This document shows, in pieces, positions 52,558 to 60,251 of a DNA stretch of 64,000 nucleotides. The DNA comes from an uncultured Prevotellaceae bacterium. Lineage in GTDB: Bacteria; Bacteroidota; Bacteroidia; Bacteroidales; Muribaculaceae. The stretch is from contig CAMJXD010000006.1 of the NCBI GenBank assembly GCA_946409635.1, forward strand, positions 1 to 64,000, read 5' to 3'. Made by a program: the position numbers and the translations under genes. The notes below the pieces were generated by a model, which was given only the letters and a program-made list of their open reading frames with translations, searched no databases and was not told the origin of the DNA. Each line of letters opens with the position of its first letter. Position 1 is the stretch's first letter.

Positions 52558-53418
52558 TTAGTCTTCGCTGTGATAGGCCACCAGGCCGGGCATGCTGCTC
52601 AGCAGGATCTTGCGAACCGTTGCACCGAACTCGCTGGCTACCTCCAGCAGGATTTCACTATAGGTCGTCGCTACGGGCCCTACAAAGTTCACAGGGTAAC
52701 TCATGTAGTCATATTGCGACACGTTGCGCTCAAAGAATCGCTTGAATTCTCTGGCTATCAAATCGTGGACATAGCTGTTGTCCAAATGATCTTTCAGAAA
52801 GAAGGAATAGGTGCGCAGGTTGCGCGTGGCAGCGGGGTTGTTGAGCACAGCGTCCAGCACCTCGGCACGAGTCACTTTGTATTTGTCAAAGAAGGCTTCG
52901 GTCAACTCGACTGGAGCCAGCCCCTTGAGGGCATCGCCCAGAAACACGCGACCCAGTGCCGCGCCGCTGCCCTCGTCACCCAAAATGAATCCCAGAGCAG
53001 GCACATTCTTGACGATGGATTCGCCATCATAGAAACACGAGTTGCTGCCAGTGCCCAAGATACAGGCCAGGCCGGGCTCGCGCACCAGCAGGCCGCGCGC
53101 TGCTCCCAGCAGGTCGCTGTTCACCGTCACGGGTGTCTTGAACTGTGCCACCAGCGACCCCTCGATGATCTTGTTCTTCTCAGGGCCCGAACAGCCGGCC
53201 CCGTAGAAGTAGACATGCCCCCACCTGCGCTTGAAGAATTCGGGCGGCAGCTCCAGCCTGATGCTGTGGCTAATCTCGCGGCGAGTCATGAAGAATGGGT
53301 TCAATCCCGAGGTATAGGCATGCTCCAGCACCTGGCCTCGCTCAACCAGCGACCACTCGGTGCGTGTCGTACTGCTCTCAACTATCAGGGTTATATGTTG
53401 TCCTTTTATCGTTGCCAT
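52558..53418 (-). CDS. BadF/BadG-type sugar kinase, second copy
   Basis: 286 aa, a paralogue of the MurK-like kinase at 37463-38314. The adenosine-side motif ILGTGSNSCFYDGESI and GFILGDEGSGAALG are intact. The first phosphate loop reads VESSTTRTEW, where the first kinase has ADCGSTKINW; Glu replaces the usual Asp and Ser a glycine. It may still be active, as Glu occurs there in other Bacteroidales members, or be a sensor. GlcNAc kinase is a reasonable guess. The ATG at 53418 is preferred to a GTG at 53421. Confidence 0.85.
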   Translation of the reverse strand: MATIKGQHITLIVESSTTRTEWSLVERGQVLEHAYTSGLNPFFMTRREISHSIRLELPPEFFKRRWGHVYFYGAGCSGPEKNKIIEGSLVAQFKTPVTVNSDLLGAARGLLVREPGLACILGTGSNSCFYDGESIVKNVPALGFILGDEGSGAALGRVFLGDALKGLAPVELTEAFFDKYKVTRAEVLDAVLNNPAATRNLRTYSFFLKDHLDNSYVHDLIAREFKRFFERNVSQYDYMSYPVNFVGPVATTYSEILLEVASEFGATVRKILLSSMPGLVAYHSED

Positions 53419-53718
53419 CACGGTTAACGAATGTACTTTTATGTTAATATATAGTTAATTATTGCACGCATTTGTATTTCGCGGCTACAAAGGTATGCAT
53501 TATTTACTTCAATTTCGAGAAATCATCGAATATATTTCTGAATAAATCAGAAAAATTAACACATTTCTACATCCGTTAACCGTTCCAAATCCAAGCGTCC
53601 CTAGACCGGTCTGCATCACCACTTGCAAGCCTCCAATCAAAAAAAGCGCCCGCTTTCACGCGGGCGCCCTTCACCTAAAATCGTAATCCAAATTTTATGA
53701 AAAGAAATCTCTTTCTCG
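53419..53718. other. gap between the kinase and hsp20 genes
   Basis: It holds a -7 box for the kinase (TACCTTTG, 53495-53488, minus strand) without a clear -33. The hsp20 terminator (53646-53667) is the only other structure. No gene was seen. Confidence 0.5.
53646..53667 (-). terminator. terminator of hsp20
   Basis: On the minus strand GCGCCCGC (53667-53660) pairs with GCGGGCGC (53653-53646) and is followed by seven T. It is a classic rho-independent terminator. Confidence 0.9.
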
Positions 53719-54171
53719 TTATCCAATCTCAATCACGCGGTCCATCTTCTTCTCGGGCTCCGTGGCAAGCTTGGGCAACTCGATGCTCAGGATGCCGTCC
53801 TCGACCTTAGCGCTGATGTGTTCCTTGTCCACCTCGTCGGGCAGGATGTAGGTCTGCTCATAGTTGGTGTAGGTAAACTCGCGGCGCACGTAGTGGCACT
53901 TCTCGCCCTCGTCCTTGGCCTGCTTGTCCTCATGCTCGGCCTTGTGCTCAATCTTGACGACCAGATTGCCGTCCTCATTGATGTTGACCTTGCAATACTC
54001 TTTCTTCAGGCCGGGAGCTGCGACCTCCATCGTGAAGGCCTTGTCGCTCTCCTTAACGTTGACAGCCGGTGCGGTCGTTGCCGTGCGGGGCATCCAGTCG
54101 GTGTCAAAGAAGTCATTAAATGCTGTGTCTAACCAATTGCGATTGTTGTTGCGAATTACCGGAAATAACAT
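53719..54171 (-). CDS. Hsp20/alpha-crystallin small heat-shock protein
   Basis: 150 aa, cytoplasmic, a holdase chaperone. The alpha-crystallin domain runs from about 37 to 140 (DKAFTMEVAAPGLKKEYCKV, ISAKVEDGILSIELPK), with the IxI-type tail RVIEIG. NNRNWLDTAFNDFFDT is the typical N-terminal arm. An AGGAGG sits 8 nt before the ATG at 54171, which supports that start. A possible sigma-54 promoter lies upstream; no TAnnTTTG box was found in the region. Confidence 0.93.
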   Translation of the reverse strand: MLFPVIRNNNRNWLDTAFNDFFDTDWMPRTATTAPAVNVKESDKAFTMEVAAPGLKKEYCKVNINEDGNLVVKIEHKAEHEDKQAKDEGEKCHYVRREFTYTNYEQTYILPDEVDKEHISAKVEDGILSIELPKLATEPEKKMDRVIEIG

Positions 54172-54179
54172 AATCAATA

Positions 54180-54185
54180 CCTCCT
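54180..54185 (-). promoter_or_regulatory. strong Shine-Dalgarno site of hsp20
   Basis: AGGAGG (minus strand, 54185-54180) ends 8 nt before the ATG at 54171. Most genes in this window lack such a site, as is usual in Bacteroidota, so hsp20 is probably translated at a high rate. Confidence 0.7.
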
Positions 54186-54273
54186 AATTCTATTTTTATT
54201 TATGAGTCTTTAAATGTTTGTTTTTTCTCGTTCTTGCCCCGAGCCTTGCGGCCCGCTGGCACCCTCAGATATA

Positions 54274-54288
54274 GCAAAACCGGTGCCA
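54274..54288 (-). promoter_or_regulatory. possible sigma-54 promoter of hsp20
   Basis: Minus strand TGGCAC-CGGTT-TTGC (54288-54274) has the -24/-12 elements and 5-bp spacer of sigma-54 promoters. It would start transcription about 92 nt before the ATG. However, TGGCAC belongs to an inverted repeat (GGCC-cg-CTGGCACC near 54251-54262 with GGTGCCAG-t-GGCC at 54282-54294), so it might instead be a hairpin or operator arm. Confidence 0.45.
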
Positions 54289-54357
54289 GTGGCCCAAAGT
54301 TTAAGCACCGTTAAAAATCGCGGCCACCGTGTCATGTTTTTAAACTATTTTAAACTT

Positions 54358-54382
54358 AAAAACTGACAAAATGTCAGTTTTT
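54358..54382. repeat. palindrome upstream of hsp20
   Basis: AAAAACTGACA (54358-54368) and TGTCAGTTTTT (54372-54382) are exact inverses around AAA. It lies about 80 bp upstream of the possible sigma-54 element, where an activator would bind, or it may terminate the gene upstream. Confidence 0.45.
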
Positions 54383-54455
54383 AACAAAAAAACAATAGGG
54401 CTCCAACCAGAACCCTATCGCTTGAATGATTGAATTATTTCTCTTCAAGGGCTAT

Positions 54456-56855
54456 CTAAAGCCTGATCTTTTGACTTGAAGTGCTGCCGTTGATGTGGAC
54501 GCGCACGACGTAGATTCCGCGCTCAACATCGGCGACATTGAGGCAGTTGCCACTCGTAGCCTTGATGGTGCGGCCCTGGATGTCGATCAGTTCCACACCC
54601 TGCACCCAGGTGTCGGCGCTGACGACTATGTAGTCGCCGGCCACGCGCACCTGCATGCCCGCCACTTGCAACTCGTCGATGCCGCTAGAGGCCTTCTTGA
54701 GCAGGTTGTCAAAACGGATAATGCCCGTGTTGCCCATCAGCTGGTTGTTGCGATGCAACATGAAACCAGCAAACTTGTAATTACCCTCCTCCAGATCGTC
54801 AAGCGGGATCTCCAGGTATCGCCAACCATGGAAATCGATGGTGTCTATGGGCAGTCTTGCACCCGACACGTTGTCTTTGTCCAACATCACTTCGAGCCTG
54901 TGGAAACCCATGTCGCCCCACACGTGGAGACCCAATGTGTCACCCTTACTGAACGAAACGTCGTGTCGGTTTTCATAGCTGATGAGCACCGAACTCTTGT
55001 CGTTAAAGTCATAGGTGAGCTGCAACGATGTGTCGCCAAACAGCCGCTCGGTCGAGGTGGCCACGGGAAGGTAGTGGGTATCAATGCTGTAGACGTAAAT
55101 CCAGGCCTTGTAGCCGTCGGCGCTCTCAAAGGGCTCAACAACCGTCATGCCGGGCTTGTCGGCGCCAGCATCAACGCCAGTGAAGTTGATCACGCGCTGG
55201 GCGGGCAGATGGATGGCGGCCGTGTCGGCAATGTCCATGTCGAGCACAAGCCGATAGTCCTTACCTGGCTCGAGGTTCTTGACGAGCGGGATGCGCACAT
55301 AGCCGTAGGCGTCACCCTTCTTGTTGTACTTAATGCTGCGCTTGTTCCAGGCCAGCTCGTTGCCATCGGTGTCGAGCACACGCAGCCGCTGGAACAGGTT
55401 ATAAGTATCCAGCAGCGAGTCGACGCGCAGCTCCACGGTGGGGGTCTTGAAGTGCACCGGTGCGCCCTCATAGGGGAAGACGGCGAGCTCCTCGAGGTGG
55501 TTGCGTGGCTGGGTGTAGAACTGCATCACGAAGTCCTCGTCCATTGCCGTGCCACCGCCATGCTCGGCACTGCGGTCGAGCGTGAGGGTGTACAGCGTGT
55601 TCACGTCAAACGCGTCGGTAGGCGTGAACACCAGTCGATAGTAAGAGTCTTCCCACTTGAAGGTGCCGCCAACGGGCGGTTCGAGCCTGAAGGCGCTGCA
55701 TGTCGTCACGCTGTCCATGTCCCAGTTAAACGTCAGCGTGATGGGATGGCTGCATTTCACGGCAGCATCGCCCTCATGCCACACGGGGCTGTAGTCCACC
55801 ACCACGGGTGGCGTGTCGCGCACGCGCTTGAGGTAGAAGTTCTGGTAGGTCGAGCCGTTGGCCTCGACGGTGACAGTCGCCGTCTGGGTGAAGTGCGACG
55901 GCTCGCTCACCTCGACGGTATAGGTGCCCGGATTGACATACTTGAAGGTGTAGATGCCGTTCCTCAAGGTATCGGTCATGGTGCGCTGCACCTCATTGCC
56001 TTCCTGGTCAAGCAGGCGCACAGTGGCACCATGGATGGGCATCAGCTGGTCGTCGCCATACACGATGAACGGCTGCGGATTCTCCTGCAGGCGCTTGATG
56101 CGGTCGTCGCGCACGTTGCCCGTCACGGCTCCCTGGCCAAACTGGTTCAGGCGGCCGAAGTATTTGTCGGCACCCAGCGAAATGTTCCAGCCTTCCATCC
56201 AGCAGTATTGCAGGCCCAGTAGGCGATAAGCCTCGGGGATGTAGTCATGGAAGGAGCCTTCGCTCAGGTTGGCCACGGCCCGGTTGCCGCGCAGCACGCC
56301 ATAGCCCTGCGTACCCCACTCGGGACGGAACGACCAGTCGCCCCATATCTGGTAGTTATGGGTCCACACGGTAGCCTGGTTGGCATACAAGTAGGGCTCA
56401 AGGTCGGCGGCCAGCACATCGGCGTTGACGACCTGTGGGCTCCCGGTATAGCCGCGGTAGAACACCATCGGGAAGTTGTTCACGGCACTGGTGCCCGTAG
56501 CGTTGCTGTGAATCGAGTAAAAGACGTCGGCGCCGCTCTGGTTACACAGGGCAACTATGGTCGACAGGGCCAGGTCGTCGGCAGTCGTGTTGGTCACACG
56601 CGAGATACTGGTCTTGTAGCCCTTCTTCTCAAGGATCTCTTTCAGCGCCAGGCCCTTGCGCAGGTTGGATTTCGATTCCCAAGAGCCGGCGCTGTCGCCC
56701 TGGGCAAACGGATAGATGACCATGTTGCGGTCGTCGCTGTCATAGCCGCCGTGGCCTGGGTTGATATAGACGTGGGGTTGCTGGCCACTGGCGGTGCTCA
56801 CGGCCGCCAACGCCAGCAAAGCCGTCATCATCGATTGGATTATCATCTTTTTCAT
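54456..56855 (-). CDS. secreted N-acetylmuramoyl-L-alanine amidase
   Basis: 799 aa with a signal peptide (KKMIIQSMMTALLALAAVST). The amidase_3 domain fills residues 25-230: H35 in INPGHGGYDSDDR, a glutamate in SWESKSNLRKGLAL, SIHSNAT with the second histidine, and LSEGSFHD with the catalytic glutamate. A carboxypeptidase-regulatory-like domain (GATVRLLDQEGNEV), Big_5-like repeats and a C-terminal sorting-like domain (VQGVELIDIQGRTIK) follow. It should cut the amide bond between MurNAc and the stem peptide. It begins 15 bp after the propeller gene. Confidence 0.88.
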   Translation of the reverse strand: MKKMIIQSMMTALLALAAVSTASGQQPHVYINPGHGGYDSDDRNMVIYPFAQGDSAGSWESKSNLRKGLALKEILEKKGYKTSISRVTNTTADDLALSTIVALCNQSGADVFYSIHSNATGTSAVNNFPMVFYRGYTGSPQVVNADVLAADLEPYLYANQATVWTHNYQIWGDWSFRPEWGTQGYGVLRGNRAVANLSEGSFHDYIPEAYRLLGLQYCWMEGWNISLGADKYFGRLNQFGQGAVTGNVRDDRIKRLQENPQPFIVYGDDQLMPIHGATVRLLDQEGNEVQRTMTDTLRNGIYTFKYVNPGTYTVEVSEPSHFTQTATVTVEANGSTYQNFYLKRVRDTPPVVVDYSPVWHEGDAAVKCSHPITLTFNWDMDSVTTCSAFRLEPPVGGTFKWEDSYYRLVFTPTDAFDVNTLYTLTLDRSAEHGGGTAMDEDFVMQFYTQPRNHLEELAVFPYEGAPVHFKTPTVELRVDSLLDTYNLFQRLRVLDTDGNELAWNKRSIKYNKKGDAYGYVRIPLVKNLEPGKDYRLVLDMDIADTAAIHLPAQRVINFTGVDAGADKPGMTVVEPFESADGYKAWIYVYSIDTHYLPVATSTERLFGDTSLQLTYDFNDKSSVLISYENRHDVSFSKGDTLGLHVWGDMGFHRLEVMLDKDNVSGARLPIDTIDFHGWRYLEIPLDDLEEGNYKFAGFMLHRNNQLMGNTGIIRFDNLLKKASSGIDELQVAGMQVRVAGDYIVVSADTWVQGVELIDIQGRTIKATSGNCLNVADVERGIYVVRVHINGSTSSQKIRL

Positions 56856-56870
56856 GAGGCTCGGTTGGTT

Positions 56871-57764
56871 TTATTCGTGAATCTGGATGTGCATCTCACT
56901 GAGCAAGCCATCGATGGTCGTGTAGACGATGCGACCGCCGCCACACGTGGGGTGCATCGCCATCGAGGTGGGACTCGTCAACTCGGCCTGCCACGTGCCG
57001 TCGGCCTTGAGCAGCATGAGTTGCGACGAGGTGAACTGGTGGCCGTCGTCCTTGGTGTTCTGGGCTACCAGATAGTCGTTATTGTACCAGCAGGGCATCT
57101 CGTAGTTGCCCAGCAGGGCCAGCATCTGTCCACGCAGGTCGATGACCACGATGCCCTTGCCGGCGGCAAAAAAGGCCACTCGCTTGCCGTCGGGCGAGAG
57201 CGAGGCCCACAAGTAACCAGCCCACGAGTCCACAGGGCTGAACACGCGCTCCTCGCCGCCCACGGTGATGTGGACGCGGTTCTCCTCGGTCCAGGCGGCG
57301 CTGCCGATGTCGGTCGCCGAGGCATAGCCCCGACCAGGGGCTTTCAACGCGCCACCGCGGGTGCCTGGCACAGCGCGCATTGCTCCGTGCTGCGGCTCGG
57401 TGACCTGCACGGTCTTGCCGGTACTGGCATCATAGCACTGGCCGGTGCGGTACACCAGGTGGTCTTCTCCCACCTGTTGCGTGACATAGTACACGTTGCC
57501 GTCTCCGCCCCAGCAGGCGTCATGGCCGGCGACATAGTCGCGGGTGACCACGCTGGTCACGCCGTCGGTCAGGTCATGCACCTTGAGGGCGCCGCCGTCG
57601 GTCAAGAACAGCAGGTGCTCTCCGGTGCTGTCGAGCATGGGATAGTAGGCAGGGCCCTCAACGCCCTCGAGCAGCCGCTGGCGCGAGGTAACCTCCACCT
57701 CCTGGGCTGTTGCCGTGACCAGCATCGATGCCATCAGCAACAAGATTGTCAGTTTACTCTTCAT
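56871..57764 (-). CDS. secreted beta-propeller protein (PD40/TolB-like)
   Basis: 297 aa with a signal peptide (KSKLTILLLMASMLVTATA). Repeats such as PMLDSTGEHLLFLTDGGALK and ASLSPDGKRVAFFAAGKGIV have the PD40/WD40-like pattern of a TolB-type propeller. The whole protein is related to the first 300 residues of the next gene upstream (57806-59746), but without an amidase. It is flanked by amidase genes on both sides. The ATG at 57764 is preferred over a GTG one codon upstream. Confidence 0.82.
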   Translation of the reverse strand: MKSKLTILLLMASMLVTATAQEVEVTSRQRLLEGVEGPAYYPMLDSTGEHLLFLTDGGALKVHDLTDGVTSVVTRDYVAGHDACWGGDGNVYYVTQQVGEDHLVYRTGQCYDASTGKTVQVTEPQHGAMRAVPGTRGGALKAPGRGYASATDIGSAAWTEENRVHITVGGEERVFSPVDSWAGYLWASLSPDGKRVAFFAAGKGIVVIDLRGQMLALLGNYEMPCWYNNDYLVAQNTKDDGHQFTSSQLMLLKADGTWQAELTSPTSMAMHPTCGGGRIVYTTIDGLLSEMHIQIHE

Positions 57765-57805
57765 CACTATATCATTTTTGGGTTATTTCTATATGCTGAT
57801 TATAA

Positions 57806-59746
57806 TTATTTCTTTTTCTTGGGCTTCTGGTCGGTCTTGAGCTTGAGGTTGCGATACACGGTGTTGTTCTTGCCCGATTTCACCTTCACGGTCTCATACA
57901 GATCCTCGTTGCCGTAGTACAGTTCCAGCTTGTACTTGTCCTTGGGCAGATTGGTGAACACAAACACGCCGTTGTCATAGATGTCCAGCGTGTAGATGCG
58001 CGACAGCACGCCGCGACCGTTATACAGGCGCAGCAGCGCACCGTTCAAGGGCTTGAGCTCGTCCTCGCCAAACAGGCGCCTGTCGTCGTCCTGGCGATAG
58101 CGGTCGCTCCAGCGTATGGTGCCGGCAATCACACCGTTCTTGAACTTGCCCTTGCGGCCGAAGTACTCATCCATGCCCACCGACTGGTTCCAGGCCTCGA
58201 GCCAGCAATAGTTGTCGTTGAGCAGGCGCTCGCGCTCGGGCAGGTAGTCATGGAAGGAGCCTTCACTCAGCATGCCTGGCAACTTGTTGAACCGCAGCAC
58301 GCCCAGGCCCACCTGGTAACCCCAGTTGGTATAGAACGACCAGTCGCCACGGCTACGGCGGTCGTGGGTCCACACGGTGAGCTGGTTGGTAGCGGCCTGC
58401 TTCATGACGGCCTCGCTGAGCTGCAGGCTGCCCTCGACGGCGGGCTTGCCGTCCCAGCCGCGATACAGGCCCAGCGGGAAGTTGATGCGTTTTTCGATGC
58501 CCGTGGCATTGCTGTGGATCGAGAAGAAGATGTCGGCGCCGCTGTTGGCGGCCAGGGCCACAATCTCAAACAGGTCCAGGTCGTCCTCGGTTTTGTTGGT
58601 GCGGCGCGAGATGGCGGTCTCGTAACCCTTGTTCTGCAGGATTTCCTCCAGGGCAAGTCCCTTAGTGAGGTTGGAGTTGCTCTCGTAGTAGTGCAGCGTG
58701 TCGCGGGCTCCGATGACCCACGTGGGCACGTGGCGGTCGTCGCTGTCATGGCCGCCGTGGCCGGGATTGATAAACACGCGGGGCACATCCTTCTTGCTCA
58801 CGGGGTCTTTCACCTTCATCACCTTGCCCTTGCCGGTAGCAGCCGGGACAAAGTCGGCTGGACGGATGTCGAGTTCCAACTGCCTGACCTCGCCACTGTA
58901 CAGCAGGCTGTACACGACCTTGCCGGCGGCAGTCATGGGCTGCACGGCACGCTCTTCCTTGGCAGATATGGGCTTGATGGTCTCGCCGTCGACCGACATC
59001 AGCCAGATGCGCGAGCCGGCCAACCGGGGATTACCGGCATTGCTCATCGCTATGATGTAGTGGTCATTATACCAGCTGGGCATCAAGAACTCGCCCAACT
59101 CCGAGATGACGCTGCCGTTCAGGTCACACACGACCACGCCGTGTGAGGCGGCTTCAAACATCACCTTAGTCCCGTCGGGCGACAACGACGACCACAGGTA
59201 GCCGTTGCTGTCCTTCACGGGTTGCAGGGCACGGGTCACACCCGTCGCGTCCACCAGGTAGAGCATAGATCCGCGGGTGTAGGTCCAAGCGCCCACATTG
59301 GGGGCGCTGCGATAAATCTGCCGTTCGCCGTTGATGACGACTCCGGCAGCGGCACGCAAAGCCTGTACCCTGCCATGCTGAGGCTTGAGCACCACCTGGT
59401 CACGTCCGGTCGACGGGTCATAGCAGTGGCCGGTGCGGTACACCAGGCCGTTCTTTTTGCGCTGCTGTGTCACGTAGTACACCTTGCCGTCGGGGCCGAA
59501 TATCGCGTCAAATCCTGGATAGCCCACTTTGCTCACAGTCGTCACAGCGCCGCTCGACAGGTTCTTCAACATCAGGCTGGTGGCATCGGTGGGTGAATAG
59601 AGCACCCACTGCCCGTCGGGGCTCAACTGGGGGAAAAAGCCACAGCTGTCGACTAGTGTCGTTTCGCTGCCACTCTTCACTCCAGCAGCCACGGCACATG
59701 CCACGCCCAGCAACGACAAGAACAGAGTCAAGTAAATTCTTCTCAT
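57806..59746 (-). CDS. propeller-amidase fusion protein
   Basis: 646 aa. A signal peptide (RRIYLTLFLSLLGVACAVAA) is followed by an N-terminal PD40-like propeller (about 25-300), and then an amidase_3 domain with FINPGHGGHDSDDRHV, FFSIHSNATG and LSEGSFHDYLPE. The C-terminus is a regulatory-like domain and a lysine-rich tail (TDQKPKKKK). It combines in one chain the two functions held by the next two genes downstream. The amidase residues are complete, so it should be active. It is first in its operon. Confidence 0.86.
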   Translation of the reverse strand: MRRIYLTLFLSLLGVACAVAAGVKSGSETTLVDSCGFFPQLSPDGQWVLYSPTDATSLMLKNLSSGAVTTVSKVGYPGFDAIFGPDGKVYYVTQQRKKNGLVYRTGHCYDPSTGRDQVVLKPQHGRVQALRAAAGVVINGERQIYRSAPNVGAWTYTRGSMLYLVDATGVTRALQPVKDSNGYLWSSLSPDGTKVMFEAASHGVVVCDLNGSVISELGEFLMPSWYNDHYIIAMSNAGNPRLAGSRIWLMSVDGETIKPISAKEERAVQPMTAAGKVVYSLLYSGEVRQLELDIRPADFVPAATGKGKVMKVKDPVSKKDVPRVFINPGHGGHDSDDRHVPTWVIGARDTLHYYESNSNLTKGLALEEILQNKGYETAISRRTNKTEDDLDLFEIVALAANSGADIFFSIHSNATGIEKRINFPLGLYRGWDGKPAVEGSLQLSEAVMKQAATNQLTVWTHDRRSRGDWSFYTNWGYQVGLGVLRFNKLPGMLSEGSFHDYLPERERLLNDNYCWLEAWNQSVGMDEYFGRKGKFKNGVIAGTIRWSDRYRQDDDRRLFGEDELKPLNGALLRLYNGRGVLSRIYTLDIYDNGVFVFTNLPKDKYKLELYYGNEDLYETVKVKSGKNNTVYRNLKLKTDQKPKKKK

Positions 59747-59754
59747 ATCAATAA

Positions 59755-59780
59755 GTCTTTTAAGTTACATTTTAAAAGAC
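59755..59780. repeat. inverted repeat overlapping the start of the amidase operon
   Basis: GTCTTTTAA (59755-59763) and TTAAAAGAC (59772-59780) are perfect inverses. They cover the expected transcription start, so the repeat may be an operator or a 5' hairpin. Confidence 0.4.
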
Positions 59781-59809
59781 AAAAGTACTGAAATCTTCAC
59801 AAAAACCAA
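59780..59809 (-). promoter_or_regulatory. promoter of the propeller-amidase operon
   Basis: Minus strand: TTG (59809-59807), 19 bp, TACTTTTG (59787-59780), with a leader of about 30 nt. Confidence 0.7.
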
Positions 59810-59922
59810 CATTTGCGACCCAATTATTTTTTATATCCAGGTCAATCTCAATGCTCATGAGGTTGCCACGGCCCAAGCGACAGGCCTCCACCACAAGACT
59901 AGCACCATACAGTACACAACAG

Positions 59923-59957
59923 CAACTGCCCGTAATGTATTACACGACAGGCAGTTG
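59923..59957. terminator. two-part hairpin upstream of ffs
   Basis: CAACTGCC (59923-59930) pairs with GGCAGTTG (59950-59957); GTAAT-gt-ATTAC forms a second stem inside. No gene ends close by, so its purpose is unclear. Confidence 0.35.
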
Positions 59958-59990
59958 ACTTGATTCAATAAATATTTTTCAACAAAAACG

Positions 59991-60020
59991 TTGCCAGTTT
60001 AGGAAAAAGCAGTACCTTTG
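59991..60020 (+). promoter_or_regulatory. promoter of the SRP RNA
   Basis: TTG (59991-59993), 19 bp, TACCTTTG (60013-60020). The predicted start, about 60026, matches the first base of the terminal stem of the RNA. Confidence 0.8.
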
Positions 60021-60025
60021 CAGCC

Positions 60026-60129
60026 GGGTAAGTCCTACACGGCCAGCTCCCTCCCAATCCCCCAGGTCTTGACCGAAGCAAGGGTAACGAGGTTGTAGCG
60101 GCGCGCTGTAGCTCACTTGCCCTTTTTTT
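60026..60129 (+). ncRNA. ffs: signal recognition particle RNA (small type)
   Basis: The 5' GGGTAAGT pairs with the 3' ACTTGCCC, followed by a T7 terminator. The apical part reads CCAGG, ten bases, AGCAAGGGTAACG, which lines up with the conserved SRP helix 8 (CCAGG..AGCAACGGTA) in sequence and spacing. The loop itself (TCTTGACCGA) lacks the usual GGAA tetraloop. An alternative name is the Bacteroidales-1 RNA; I rate SRP as more likely. Confidence 0.75.
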
Positions 60130-60165
60130 GTACCCCTACCTAAAGCTTGCTTTGCTCACTGCATC

Positions 60166-60227
60166 ATGTCTAAAGGATAATGTTTAAAGAAGCATCTGCA
60201 TTCCATTAAACATTATCCTTTAGACAT
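60166..60227. terminator. long perfect hairpin after the phosphodiesterase gene
   Basis: Two 22-nt perfect inverse arms (60166-60187 and 60206-60227) around an 18-nt loop. It lies 24 bp past the stop of the minus-strand gene and could also stop read-through from ffs. Confidence 0.75.
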
Positions 60228-60251
60228 TCAGCACGCACGATAGGGCGTTAG

